Assembly: GCA_016297895.1 (NCBI GenBank)
Contig: JAEDFS010000017.1
Span: 1 to 39,219, forward strand
Length of the DNA: 39,219 nucleotides
Source of the DNA: Marvinbryantia sp.
GTDB lineage: Bacteria; Bacillota; Clostridia; Lachnospirales; Lachnospiraceae
Reading direction: 5' to 3'
Shown here: positions 25,406-34,161 of the stretch, piece by piece
How the letters are laid out: each line of letters starts with the position of its first letter
Numbering within the stretch: the first letter of the stretch is position 1
Notes under the pieces: generated by a model
Databases searched by the model: none
Told to the model about the DNA's origin: nothing
Seen by the model: only the letters and a program-made list of their open reading frames with translations
Translations under genes and position numbers: made by a program

Positions 25406-27598
25406 TCATGCCTTCGCTGCCATCCATCCCTGTTCTGTCACAATAATATCTACCGCACCTGATTCGTCTGTTCTCAGAATACGGATTTCCTCCGCTTCCA
25501 GTCTGTCAAGTACTTCCTTGTGCGGATGTCCATATTGGTTTCCCCTGCCGCAGGAGATCACTGCTGCAGTTGGAGATACTGCATGCAGCAGACCTTCTCC
25601 CGTTGACATTTTTGACCCGTGATGTCCTGCTTTCAGCACATCTGTTTTTCTGATCAGGCCTTTGTCCAGAAGCTTCTGTTCCCCTTCTGCTCCCAAATCC
25701 CCTGTGAGCAATGCCCGAAAACCGGGGCAGGAAATTTCCAATACCATGGATGCTTCATTTTCATCCCCATAGGATTCCTTCCTTGAAGGGGCCAGAACTC
25801 TGCACACCGTTTTCTCCTGACAGATCGTATCTCCTTCTGATACCTTCCGCACCGGTATATGATTCTGTTCAGCCAGTTCAAGAAGCCTCTCTTTTTTTTC
25901 ATTCATCTCATCCAGATCAGAGATCACCAGACATCCAATGGATATCCCGCTGCTGTTGCTCCCATCAAGCCCAGGATGATACGTTTCCAGAATTTCCAGA
26001 AGGCCACTGATGTGATCACCGTCAAAATGAGATACCATCCAGTAATCTACTGTCCGGATCCCATGATACTCCAGATAGGGCTTTAGACTGTACTGTCCAA
26101 GCTTCTCCCGGTCACTGCTGCCTCCATCCACCATCCAGACGGCACCACCGGGCATCCGGATACAGATCCCATCCCCCTGCCCCACATTTAAAAAGGTCAT
26201 GGTCCACTTTGCAGGTACCGGAATACAGACTACACTTATAATTAGTATAATTCCAAATGCTCTTTGAATCAAACCTATTTTAGGTTTTTTCACAAAATAT
26301 ACGAAAAGAATCAGAAAAATCAGGTAATAGATCCCAATCTGAACCGGTGACAGACGTCCCGTCACCCAGGAACAACCTGGCAGAATCTTTATGATTCTGC
26401 AAAAAAAAGCGATCATCTTCAGTCCGTAATAAGCCGGTGCAGTAAAAAAAGTTCCAAGCTCTGCTGACAACAGCCCTGCTGCGATTCCCGCCATCCCGGA
26501 GAGCATGATCACCGGCATCAATGGCAGAACTATCAGATTCAGCAGAATTCCATACACCGGCACCCGATAATAAAACCAGGAAACAAGAGGCAGCGTACAC
26601 ATCCACACACTGAAGCTGATCTTCAGATTCCCCCCTCTTTTTCCTTTTCCAAGCAAAACCGGAGAGATCACTGTTCCCGTCACTGCCCCATAGGACAGCA
26701 GAAAGCCTGACATGGCGATCTGTTCCGGCCTCTTCATCAGTGCAAAAACCGCTGATACCAGCAGTGCTGTCACAGAATCATAGGTTCTCCCTGCCGCCTG
26801 AGATCCAAGAAAGATCAAAAACATCAGGATCGCTCTCACAGCAGACGGCGACATACCGGTCATACATCCGTAAATGACCAGGATCACTCCGGAAGTGATT
26901 GCTCCTGTGGAAATCGAAAAACCGATCCTTCGCAGCATTCCGAAAAGCCCTGCTCCCAGTAAAGAGACATGGAGCCCTGATATGGCAAGAATGTGCAGAA
27001 CACCTCCCGTCTGATACAGATTCCTGATCTCCAGATCAAGCTCTCCCTTATCTCCAAGGATCATGGCACAGAGGATTCCGTATTCCTCCTCCGGACAGAC
27101 CGTCTGAAGTACTCCTTTCATACGGTTTCTAAATGTATTCAAACTTTCCTGAAGCAGATCTTCTCTTCCGTCCGTTTTCTCTATTCTTGCTTTTTTAACC
27201 AGCATAGCGATCCCCTGGGAGGCATAATACTCTCTTTCGTCAAACATCCCGGGATTATCGGGCATACCAGGATAAGCACAGATTCCTGAAATCTGTACCC
27301 TGCTTCCGATCTTGCATGGTTCCTGCTGTGTAGTATATGCAAGAACTCTACTGTTTTTTCCAATGGATAGGGCTTCGACATGATCTGAAGCCTCAGATAA
27401 AAAAGAAGTGTGTGAAATAAAAATACGTTGTCCGGAATCTGTGTCTTCCGTTTTGTATACCATTCCCTCCAGTCTGACACAGCTCCCCTCCGGGATATCC
27501 GAAGAAAGAGTATTCTCTTTCCCCACACCGGATATCCCTGCAAGGATCAGCCAGACAAGAAGAGGCAGGCAGATCATACATAATGCTCTGCTGCGCAA
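25406..27598 (-). CDS. comEC: DNA internalisation protein ComEC/Rec2
   Basis: A 730-residue competence membrane protein forming the channel for single-stranded DNA uptake. An N-terminal hydrophobic segment and OB-fold-like part (about 1-150) precede the Competence domain (about 165-440: LHILAISGLHVSLLGAGLFG, a multi-helix region) and a metallo-beta-lactamase-like domain (about 470-720: MTFLNVGQGDGICIRMPGG, VSHFDGDHISGLLEIL, LKAGHHGS), which may degrade the non-entering strand. The start is a TTG at 27598 with AAGGAG three bases before it; a later ATG lacks a ribosome binding site. It begins 17 bases after the GerMN gene. It is complete and intact, unlike many decayed com genes. Confidence 0.94.
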   Translation of the reverse strand: MRSRALCMICLPLLVWLILAGISGVGKENTLSSDIPEGSCVRLEGMVYKTEDTDSGQRIFISHTSFLSEASDHVEALSIGKNSRVLAYTTQQEPCKIGSRVQISGICAYPGMPDNPGMFDEREYYASQGIAMLVKKARIEKTDGREDLLQESLNTFRNRMKGVLQTVCPEEEYGILCAMILGDKGELDLEIRNLYQTGGVLHILAISGLHVSLLGAGLFGMLRRIGFSISTGAITSGVILVIYGCMTGMSPSAVRAILMFLIFLGSQAAGRTYDSVTALLVSAVFALMKRPEQIAMSGFLLSYGAVTGTVISPVLLGKGKRGGNLKISFSVWMCTLPLVSWFYYRVPVYGILLNLIVLPLMPVIMLSGMAGIAAGLLSAELGTFFTAPAYYGLKMIAFFCRIIKILPGCSWVTGRLSPVQIGIYYLIFLILFVYFVKKPKIGLIQRAFGIILIISVVCIPVPAKWTMTFLNVGQGDGICIRMPGGAVWMVDGGSSDREKLGQYSLKPYLEYHGIRTVDYWMVSHFDGDHISGLLEILETYHPGLDGSNSSGISIGCLVISDLDEMNEKKERLLELAEQNHIPVRKVSEGDTICQEKTVCRVLAPSRKESYGDENEASMVLEISCPGFRALLTGDLGAEGEQKLLDKGLIRKTDVLKAGHHGSKMSTGEGLLHAVSPTAAVISCGRGNQYGHPHKEVLDRLEAEEIRILRTDESGAVDIIVTEQGWMAAKA

Positions 27599-27615
27599 GC
27601 TCTCCTTCCTTTCTT

Positions 27616-28608
27616 TTATAATCCGATAGACGGTTCTGCGATCAACGGTTCCTTCCCGTCTTCGTTTTCCACCGTCCCAATGCTTTCTGCACTTTCTATG
27701 ATCCCGCTGTTTCTGTGAAACGGACCGTTCAGGCTGAGACTTCCTCCAAACAGAATATCCGTTTCTCCATTCACCTTAAACTGCACTTTATCTACATTCA
27801 GCACATCACAAAAGCTGTTCACGATTCCATAAATCGTCACTTCCGGTGTCACTCCAAGACCGACCTGTTCCAGAAACTTTTTATCCAGATCAATGGTCGC
27901 CGTTTTCTTATCCACAGAGATACTAAGCACCAGGAGATTCGATGGCAGAATCGGTTTGAGCTGCTTATTCATGGGCCCCTTGATCAGCTGTTCCGCAAGC
28001 ACCTTCTCCAGCGTTGTATTGCTGGAATAATGAACATTTCTCATCTCTTTTACGATTTTGTCACCATTCTGGCTGGCAAAATACAGAGTCAGAGACGCAT
28101 ACTGATAGGAATTGATCCCCACCGGATTATTGATAAACATACTGCTGGTCATAGCCCCAACCGGTTCCCCTGCTCTGTTCTTCAGCACTTCATTTCCAAT
28201 ATGAAAAACGACTGTGCTGACATCCCGGATCTGACTGACCGTCTCCACCACGCCGGCTCTCAAAAGGATCTCCGAAACCGGCTCCACCTGACGGTACGCC
28301 TCATTAAATGTAATCGTTGCCTGTCCGCCGACCAGACTGTACTCCATGATCTCCACAGTCTCCGGGATCAGACTGAAATGCTCCTGAACAGAGGTCGGAT
28401 TCTTAAGCTGTTTTAACAGTTCTCCCATCAGACGCATGGGATTGGTCTCTTCCGTCTTGTATTGTTCCGTCAGAAGATTGCTTCTGGCTGCATTGGTATA
28501 ATAGACCTGATATCCTGCTTTTTCCGTTCCCTTTTTCGAACACCCGGCCGACAGCAGCATTATAATCAGCAGCAGGGTCAGAAAACAACATCTTTTTTTC
28601 CTTGTCAT
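27616..28608 (-). CDS. Lipoprotein with two GerMN domains
   Basis: A 330-residue lipoprotein: signal peptide ending in LLSAGC with the lipidated Cys23. Two GerMN-type domains follow, at about 65-170 (MRLMGELLKQLKNP... RQVEPVSE) and about 215-300 (LEKVLAEQLIKGPMNK... ATIDLDKKFLEQ). GerM in Bacillus spores is needed in sporulation and germination, while other GerMN proteins are wall-associated. The start is three bases after the histidine kinase stop, so they are co-translated. The same neighbour pair, histidine kinase then GerMN, is known in other Lachnospiraceae to my recollection; the protein may be part of sensing or a target of it. Confidence 0.88.
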   Translation of the reverse strand: MTRKKRCCFLTLLLIIMLLSAGCSKKGTEKAGYQVYYTNAARSNLLTEQYKTEETNPMRLMGELLKQLKNPTSVQEHFSLIPETVEIMEYSLVGGQATITFNEAYRQVEPVSEILLRAGVVETVSQIRDVSTVVFHIGNEVLKNRAGEPVGAMTSSMFINNPVGINSYQYASLTLYFASQNGDKIVKEMRNVHYSSNTTLEKVLAEQLIKGPMNKQLKPILPSNLLVLSISVDKKTATIDLDKKFLEQVGLGVTPEVTIYGIVNSFCDVLNVDKVQFKVNGETDILFGGSLSLNGPFHRNSGIIESAESIGTVENEDGKEPLIAEPSIGL

Positions 28609-28611
28609 ATG

Positions 28612-30069
28612 CTATTCCTCTTCTGAATATATCAGCGGTACACGCACAGTAAAGGTCGTTCCTTCCCCTTCCTGGCTGAACACTTTAATAATACCATGAT
28701 GCATCAGGATCGCACTTCTGGTAATCGCAAGACCAAGCCCTGTTCCTCCGATCTCTCTGGAATGAGACTTGTCCACCCGATAAAACCTTTCAAATACATG
28801 CTCCTGATCCTCTTTTGGGATTCCGATACCGGAATCCTCCACCTTGACATAAAAATACTTATGATCCATATTGATGGACAGATGTACCCATCCTCCGTCT
28901 TTATTATACTTAATCGCATTTTCCACAAGATTGGAAAGAGCCAGTGTGAGCTTCGTTTCATCCACCTGTGCAATGACAGGCTTATAACTGTCAAGCACCA
29001 GTTCTATCTGACGCTTCGCTGCAATGGGACGAAGCCGCTTCAGTATCAGCTCGATCAGCTCATTGATATTGGTCGTCTGAATGTGAAGATCCGATGCTTT
29101 CTTATCCAGCTTCACCAGAGAAAGCAGATCATTGATGATCTTGTTCTCCCTCTCGATCTCCTCGGCGATGTCACTCATAAACTCTTTATATAGCTCCGCC
29201 GGCACATCGTCCTGCATCAGAAGGGAATCCGCCAGCACCTTCATGGATGTAATCGGTGTTTTCAACTCATGAGACACATTGGAGACAAACTCCTGGCGGG
29301 AATCATCCAGGGTCTTCATGCGGCCCAGCATCTGGTTATATGCTTCGGACATTTCCTGTGTCTCGGTATAATCCAGGATCAGAAGATCCCCCTCCATAAA
29401 TCCTCCGCTGATCTTTTCCAATGCTGCAGTCACTTTTGCAAATGGCTTTACCAGCATTCTGGAGGCATAAAAGGCTGCCAGAAGGACCACAAAGGCCAGT
29501 CCCATCTGGAGCAGAAATACCTGCCGGCTCAGTTCATCCCGGTTGACCATCACATCTGCTGTCTCCGAGCTCACCACCAGACATCCCACTACTTCTCTGT
29601 TCACCGACTCCTTGATAGGCAAAGCCAGCTCTATGAAGCTGGAATCCTTGCTGTGACTTAAACTGCTCTCTCCCCGGAAACATTCCAGCACTTCGCGGGA
29701 CACCAGAATCTTACCTGTATCCAACCCATAAGTATCCATGATGATCGTAAAATCACTGTTGACAATGACCAGTCTTCCATTATAGAGATTCGCAAGCTGT
29801 TCCAGCTCCAGAGAATAATCCGTCAGGTCAATGGTATTATCCTTGATGGCATCTCCCATACGGTCCGCCAGGTTATTACATTGATTCTGAAGCATATTCC
29901 CGCGCTGGATGATAGACTGTTCTTCGTAATTATTGAGAATATTCATCTTCATCAACTGGATCGGCAGGATACCGATGATACAGAAAATCACAAAAATACG
30001 GAACTGAAGGCTCTTCACATACCGTATGATTCCCGTTTTTTCAAGAAACCGATTCAATATTTTTTTCAT
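28612..30069 (-). CDS. Sensor histidine kinase with HAMP domain
   Basis: A 485-residue membrane kinase. The first helix is at about 22-40, an extracellular sensor domain of about 140 residues (40-182) follows, then a second helix (about 184-204), HAMP (about 205-258), and the dimerisation/phosphoacceptor domain with His267 in FVSNVSHELKTPITSMK. The catalytic domain shows the N box around Asn384 (LVENAIKYN), DSGIGIP and GGTGLGLAI. It pairs with the response regulator gene 82 bases upstream. The layout resembles WalK/PhoR-type wall-stress kinases but no PAS domain is visible between HAMP and the His domain. RBS AAGGA precedes the start. Confidence 0.94.
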   Translation of the reverse strand: MKKILNRFLEKTGIIRYVKSLQFRIFVIFCIIGILPIQLMKMNILNNYEEQSIIQRGNMLQNQCNNLADRMGDAIKDNTIDLTDYSLELEQLANLYNGRLVIVNSDFTIIMDTYGLDTGKILVSREVLECFRGESSLSHSKDSSFIELALPIKESVNREVVGCLVVSSETADVMVNRDELSRQVFLLQMGLAFVVLLAAFYASRMLVKPFAKVTAALEKISGGFMEGDLLILDYTETQEMSEAYNQMLGRMKTLDDSRQEFVSNVSHELKTPITSMKVLADSLLMQDDVPAELYKEFMSDIAEEIERENKIINDLLSLVKLDKKASDLHIQTTNINELIELILKRLRPIAAKRQIELVLDSYKPVIAQVDETKLTLALSNLVENAIKYNKDGGWVHLSINMDHKYFYVKVEDSGIGIPKEDQEHVFERFYRVDKSHSREIGGTGLGLAITRSAILMHHGIIKVFSQEGEGTTFTVRVPLIYSEEE

Positions 30070-30151
30070 TGGAGTATTCCTTTATCCCTCTTTGCTTCCA
30101 TAACTGAAAACGGGCTGCCGCAAAACAGATCTTTCACGGCACCCCTATGGA

Positions 30152-30841
30152 TCAATGCTGAAAATAATAGCCTACGCCCCACTTGGTATGTACATATTTC
30201 GGCTCACTTGGATTCTCTTCAATCTTCTCACGAAGACGGCGGATATGGACATCAACGGTTCGTACATCACCCGGATACTCATATCCCCATACGATATCCA
30301 GAAGGTTCTCCCGGCTGTACACTTTATTGGGATTGAATACCAGAAGCTCCAGCACATCAAATTCCTTCGCAGTCAGATTGATCTCTTTTCCGGCAATGCT
30401 GACTCTTCTTCCTTCACAGTCCAGCATCAGATCTCCCACTTCCACAACTTTGCTCTTTGTCTCAGGTGCCGCCGGCTTACCGGTCCTTCTCATAATCGCC
30501 TTAATTCTTGCCTTTACTTCCAGTATATTAAAGGGTTTTGTGATATAATCATCTGCGCCGTATTCCAGACCCATGATCTTATCCATATCATCTCCCTTGG
30601 CTGTCAGCATAACCACCGGCACGTTGGAAAACTCTCTGATCTGCTGACACACAGACAGGCCATCCACTTTCGGAAGCATCAGGTCCAGAAGAATCATGTC
30701 ATAGGCTTTCTCCTTCACCATTTTCAGAGCTTCCTCTCCATCATAAGCACAGTCCACTTCCATGCCGTCCTGTTCCAGGCTGAAACGGATTCCCTTCACG
30801 ATCAGTTTTTCATCATCGACAACCAACACTTTTTTTGCCAT
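30152..30841 (-). CDS. OmpR/PhoB-family response regulator
   Basis: A 229-residue regulator: receiver domain 1-120 with the phosphoacceptor Asp53 (ILLDLMLPKVDG), acidic DD at 9-10 and Lys102 (YITKPF), and a winged-helix DNA-binding domain about 130-228 (LTAKEFDVLELL, VDVHIRRLREKIE, TKWGVGYYF). It closely resembles WalR/YycF-type regulators. The kinase gene follows after 82 bases. AGGAG is 7 bases before the ATG; the comEA stop is 10 bases upstream. Target promoters cannot be told from this window. Confidence 0.95.
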   Translation of the reverse strand: MAKKVLVVDDEKLIVKGIRFSLEQDGMEVDCAYDGEEALKMVKEKAYDMILLDLMLPKVDGLSVCQQIREFSNVPVVMLTAKGDDMDKIMGLEYGADDYITKPFNILEVKARIKAIMRRTGKPAAPETKSKVVEVGDLMLDCEGRRVSIAGKEINLTAKEFDVLELLVFNPNKVYSRENLLDIVWGYEYPGDVRTVDVHIRRLREKIEENPSEPKYVHTKWGVGYYFQH

Positions 30842-30851
30842 CTGAATTCTC

Positions 30852-31433
30852 CTATCCCACTACGATTTTATCTTTTATTTTCTGAAATGTCCCCTCTTTG
30901 ATTCCAGTGACATTCTTGACTTCTTCAATACTCTGAAATGGTCCTTCTCTTTCCCGGTAAGCAATAATATCTTCCGCCCTTGAAGCTCCGATCCCGGTCA
31001 GTGTACAAAGGCTCTGCACATCTGCCGTATTCAGATTCACCAGACCGGATGCAGCCTCTGATTCATTTCGTATCTTAGCCTCTTCCGCCGTCAGGATCCG
31101 TATCTGCTCTCCATCTTTCAAGACCGCTGCCAGATTCACAGCCGTCCGTTCCGCTTCTTCCAGGAACCCTCCGGCAGCGTCCACTGCCTGATATATCCTT
31201 GCACCTGCTTCCAGATGGTATACTCCCGGTTTCACCACAGCACCGCAGACATCCACCCAGATTCCCGGCTCTGTCTGGTTCTCCGTGACTATAGTTTCTT
31301 CCGTCTGCTGCTCCTGTCCGATTGCGGATCCGCTGCTGCTTAACAACACTTTGTTCTCAGAAGGGGCACATCCCCATAAAAACAACAGACACAATGCTGC
31401 ACCCCAGAGTGCACCATAGTATTTCTTTTTCAT
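30852..31433 (-). CDS. comEA: ComEA-type DNA-binding lipoprotein with SLBB domain
   Basis: A 193-residue competence DNA receptor. The N terminus is a lipoprotein-like signal with Cys22 (LLFLWGCAPS; Trp at position -2 is unusual). Residues about 57-115 form an SLBB (ComEA N-terminal) domain with VDVCGAVVKPGVYHL. Residues about 132-193 carry the helix-hairpin-helix repeats (LVNLNTADVQSLCTLTGIG, SIEEVKNVTGI) that bind double-stranded DNA. It should pass DNA to ComEC, whose gene lies four genes on. GGAGGG is 8 bases before the ATG. A promoter is at 31494-31522. Confidence 0.93.
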   Translation of the reverse strand: MKKKYYGALWGAALCLLFLWGCAPSENKVLLSSSGSAIGQEQQTEETIVTENQTEPGIWVDVCGAVVKPGVYHLEAGARIYQAVDAAGGFLEEAERTAVNLAAVLKDGEQIRILTAEEAKIRNESEAASGLVNLNTADVQSLCTLTGIGASRAEDIIAYREREGPFQSIEEVKNVTGIKEGTFQKIKDKIVVG

Positions 31434-31493
31434 GCATCTATCCCTCCGTCTCTTTTTTCAGGACGGATGAACTCCCTTTATGCAATTATTTAT

Positions 31494-31522
31494 ATTGTAA
31501 CGGAATTTTCCGCAAAAAACAA
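31494..31522 (-). promoter_or_regulatory. SigA-type promoter of the comEA run
   Basis: TTGTTT (31517-31522) and TACAAT (31494-31499) lie 17 bases apart on the minus strand. The spacer holds an inverted repeat CGGAA-TT-TTCCG at 31501-31512 (plus-strand coordinates), a possible operator. The leader to comEA would be about 53 nt. From here to the nucleoside kinase gene no other clear promoter was seen. Confidence 0.6.
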
Positions 31523-31549
31523 TAGCTATTTTTTATTTCTGTAACAATA

Positions 31550-31978
31550 CTATAACTCAAATGTAACAACTCCGGCAATGGCAATGCACAGTCCGATCAG
31601 CTTGCGCAGGGAAAAGAGCTGTTTCTCCACACCGAAGATTCCAAGCAGTTCGATCAGCCATGCCACAGAAAGCTGACATATGACAATCAGCATGGCTGCT
31701 TTCGCAGGTCCTAAAAGCTCCATTCCTTTGATCACGGTGGCTGTGATAAAAGCTCCGATCACGCCCCCCAGAAGAGTATACTTATCCGGCACAGACCATA
31801 GTGCCGCAAACGAACTTCTGTCCGTGAAACACCAGGCTATGAGACAGACTGCCAAAGCCGATGCCTGTACAAATGCTGCTGAGACCCAGAGACTGGTATG
31901 CCTGGTCACATTTGTATTAAACACACCCTGTACGCTCATCAAGGCCCCGGATAACAATGAGATCAACACTCCGAACAT
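31550..31978 (-). CDS. DMT-superfamily transporter (DUF606/YdcZ-like)
   Basis: A 142-residue membrane protein of four to five helices (about 2-22, 34-51, 66-87, 93-112, 122-141) resembling the small YdcZ/DUF606 DMT family, which usually works as dimers of short subunits. The N terminus shows LLSGALMSVQGVFNTNVTR, conserved in this family. Substrate is unknown. It lies 67 bases after argD on the same strand. The ribosome binding site AAGGAG and the start codon are in an unusual hairpin (31977-32000). A -10-like TATAAT at 32002-32007 has no good -35. Confidence 0.82.
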   Translation of the reverse strand: MFGVLISLLSGALMSVQGVFNTNVTRHTSLWVSAAFVQASALAVCLIAWCFTDRSSFAALWSVPDKYTLLGGVIGAFITATVIKGMELLGPAKAAMLIVICQLSVAWLIELLGIFGVEKQLFSLRKLIGLCIAIAGVVTFEL

Positions 31979-32000
31979 AAGAAAAACTCCTTTTTCTTAT
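31977..32000 (-). promoter_or_regulatory. Hairpin with ribosome binding site in loop
   Basis: On the minus strand the arms ATAAGAAAAA and TTTTTCTTAT form a perfect 10-base-pair stem around the loop GGAG, which is the ribosome binding core. The A and U of the AUG at 31978 are in the stem and only the G is outside. It is A/U-rich, so weak at 37 degrees. If transcription begins at the -10 of 32002-32007, the 5' arm would be partly missing and the hairpin would not form. Confidence 0.5.
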
Positions 32001-32045
32001 CATTATAAGCAAAAAGAAGCTTTTCCATACCATTGATTTCTGTTT

Positions 32046-33251
32046 TTATTTTTCTGTTGTCAATGCATTCACTGCCGCCTGCAGTTTTTCGGCCATTTCA
32101 TCTACATGATTCTTTTCAATAACAAGCGGGGGAACCAGACGCAGCACATCGGAACCTGCCGATATTACCATCAGTCCTTCTTTCTGGGCTGCTTTCACCA
32201 CATCGCCCACTTTGATGCCATTACCGACCACGATTCCCTGCATCAGCCCAAGACCTCTTCTGGACAGGAAACAGGGATTCTTTTCTACCAGTTCATCCAG
32301 CTTCTGAACCAGATATGGTGCCACTTCCTGTACATGCTCCACCACACCTGCACTTTCAAAGAGATCAAATACCTTCGACACCGCTGCACAGGCAAAAGGG
32401 TTTCCGCCATAAGTCGTTCCGTGATCTCCCGGAACCAGAGAATGCTCTGCCACTTTCTTATTCAATACAAAAGCTCCTACCGGCACACCGCAGCCCAAAG
32501 CCTTTGCCGTGGTCATGATATCCGGCTCTACTCCATACTGCTGCCAGGTAAACATGGAACCACAGCGTCCCATCCCACACTGGATCTCATCCAGGATCAG
32601 GAGAATATCTTTTTCCGTACAGAGCTTTCTTACTCCTTCCAGGAACTCCTTTTCTGCAGGATAGATTCCGCCCTCTCCCTGGACAGTCTCCAGAATGATC
32701 GCACAGGTCTTCTCTGTCACCTGCTCTTTCACACTGTCCAGATCATTGAACTGTGCAAATTTCACACCTCCCATCAGGGGTTTAAATGCTTCCTGATAAT
32801 GAGGATTTCCTGTGACAGAAAGGGCACCCACACTGCGCCCGTGGAAGGAATGGTTCATTGCAATGATCTCATGATCGGTACATCCGTCTTTTAAATAAGC
32901 ATATTTTCTTGCAGCCTTGATAGCACCCTCAATAGCCTCTGTTCCGCTGTTGGTAAAGAAAACCTTGTCCATTCCGCTTGCTTTTATCAGCTTCTTTGCT
33001 GCATCAGCAAGTGGCACATTGTAATACAGATTTGATGTATGAACGATCTTATCGATCTGGCTTTTCAGCGCCTCATCAAATCCGGGATAATGATATCCCA
33101 GTGCATACACTGCGATTCCCGCAGCAAAATCCAGATATTCCTTTCCATCGGTATCCTTCAGATACACGCCTTCACCGGATTCCAGAACAATGGGAAACCG
33201 GTTATAGGTATGCAGTACGGAATCTTCTGTACGTTCCATATAATTATTCAT
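32046..33251 (-). CDS. argD: Acetylornithine aminotransferase
   Basis: A 401-residue class III PLP aminotransferase that makes N-acetylornithine from N-acetylglutamate semialdehyde. The PLP lysine is Lys250 in MTTAKALGCGVPVGAF; LILDEIQCGMGRCG, FFTNSGTEAIEGAIK and HGRSVGALSVTG are also present. The reading frame is open for 46 more codons upstream, but the start at 33251 is right: it overlaps the argB stop by 8 bases and AGGAG lies 8 to 9 bases before it. Ornithine aminotransferase is a close relative, but the arg cluster makes ArgD the best call. Confidence 0.96.
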   Translation of the reverse strand: MNNYMERTEDSVLHTYNRFPIVLESGEGVYLKDTDGKEYLDFAAGIAVYALGYHYPGFDEALKSQIDKIVHTSNLYYNVPLADAAKKLIKASGMDKVFFTNSGTEAIEGAIKAARKYAYLKDGCTDHEIIAMNHSFHGRSVGALSVTGNPHYQEAFKPLMGGVKFAQFNDLDSVKEQVTEKTCAIILETVQGEGGIYPAEKEFLEGVRKLCTEKDILLILDEIQCGMGRCGSMFTWQQYGVEPDIMTTAKALGCGVPVGAFVLNKKVAEHSLVPGDHGTTYGGNPFACAAVSKVFDLFESAGVVEHVQEVAPYLVQKLDELVEKNPCFLSRRGLGLMQGIVVGNGIKVGDVVKAAQKEGLMVISAGSDVLRLVPPLVIEKNHVDEMAEKLQAAVNALTTEK

Positions 33252-34146
33252 TGTAAAATCTCCTCTCTGAATCTCCGATAATGGCTGTTCCCACTCCACG
33301 GTCGGTGAAAAATTCCAAAAGCAGACAGTGGGCGATCCGTCCATCCAGAATATGCACTCTGGACACACCGGCTTTGATCGCATCCACACAGTTGGTCAGT
33401 TTGGGAAGCATTCCTCCTCCCACATTTCCGCTTGCCAGGAATTCCTCTGCCTCCGGAATTGTCATTTCAGAGATCAAAGTATCCTTATTCAGAGGATCCA
33501 GGTAAACACCTTCAATATCTGTAAGAAATGCCAGCTTGGAAGCACCCATGGCGGAAGCGATGGCACAGGCTGCATCATCCGCATTGATATTGTAAGAATG
33601 GTATTCATCATCAAATCCGATTGGACACACCACCGGCACAAAATCATTATCCAGGAGTTTATTCAGAAGATCCGTGTTTACCTCTTTGATCTCCCCTACA
33701 TATCCGATATCCTTTCCCTTGGACAGTTTCTTCTCCACCCGGAGCATACTTCCGTCTTTACCGCTGATTCCGACAGCAGGCACACCCAGCTTCTCCATCA
33801 TGGAAACCAGTCCCTTATTGATCTTGTTCAGCACCATCTCAGCGATCTCCATAGTATCCTGATCCGTCACACGAAGGCCATTGACAAAATTCGTTTCCAG
33901 TCCTGCCTTATTCACCCATTTTGTGATTTCCTTACCCCCGCCATGTACCACGATAGGGCGAAATCCTACCAGTTTCAATAATGCCACATCACGGATCACA
34001 CTCTGTTTCAATTCCTGATCCACCATGGCACTTCCGCCATATTTCACAACAATGATTTTCCCGCGAAAACGTTGTATATAAGGAAGCGCCTCATTCAGCA
34101 CCTGGGCTTTCTGCAGCCAGTTCTCCATTGTATCCATATCCTTCAC
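33244..34146 (-). CDS. argB: Acetylglutamate kinase
   Basis: A 300-residue amino acid kinase that phosphorylates N-acetylglutamate with ATP. Signatures KIIVVKYGGSAM, PIVVHGGGKEI and the ADDAACAIASAMGASKL stretch are intact. The long C-terminal loop SRVHILDGRIAHCLLLEFFTDRGVGTAI matches the family. The N-terminal helix (ENWLQKAQVLNEALPYI) is the kind associated with arginine feedback inhibition and hexamer formation, so feedback control is likely. The GTG at 34146 has AGGAG at 7 bases; ATGs at 34137 and 34128 are other choices. It follows argJ by 15 bases. Confidence 0.97.
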   Translation of the reverse strand: MKDMDTMENWLQKAQVLNEALPYIQRFRGKIIVVKYGGSAMVDQELKQSVIRDVALLKLVGFRPIVVHGGGKEITKWVNKAGLETNFVNGLRVTDQDTMEIAEMVLNKINKGLVSMMEKLGVPAVGISGKDGSMLRVEKKLSKGKDIGYVGEIKEVNTDLLNKLLDNDFVPVVCPIGFDDEYHSYNINADDAACAIASAMGASKLAFLTDIEGVYLDPLNKDTLISEMTIPEAEEFLASGNVGGGMLPKLTNCVDAIKAGVSRVHILDGRIAHCLLLEFFTDRGVGTAIIGDSERRFYNE

Positions 34147-34161
34147 CTGTCCTCTCCTTCA

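Noticed and set aside
30070..30151. Possible lost gene or frameshift between response regulator and histidine kinase
   Set aside because: Both proteins are complete at the ends and the 82-base gap holds no reading frame with domain similarity; only a ribosome binding site for the kinase gene is seen.
31513..31534. A/T-rich inverted sequence around AATAGCTATT considered as terminator of the DMT transporter gene
   Set aside because: The centre is a palindrome with no free loop and the stem has almost no G-C pairs; it also overlaps the comEA -35 box, so it cannot be supported as a terminator.
33252..33389. 46-codon N-terminal extension of argD
   Set aside because: The extension overlaps argB codons and lacks a ribosome binding site; the start at 33251 has one and gives the normal ArgD length.
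32106..33981. Plus-strand frames of 217 and 262 codons over argD and argB
   Set aside because: Shadows of argD and argB, which are complete and have good ribosome binding sites.
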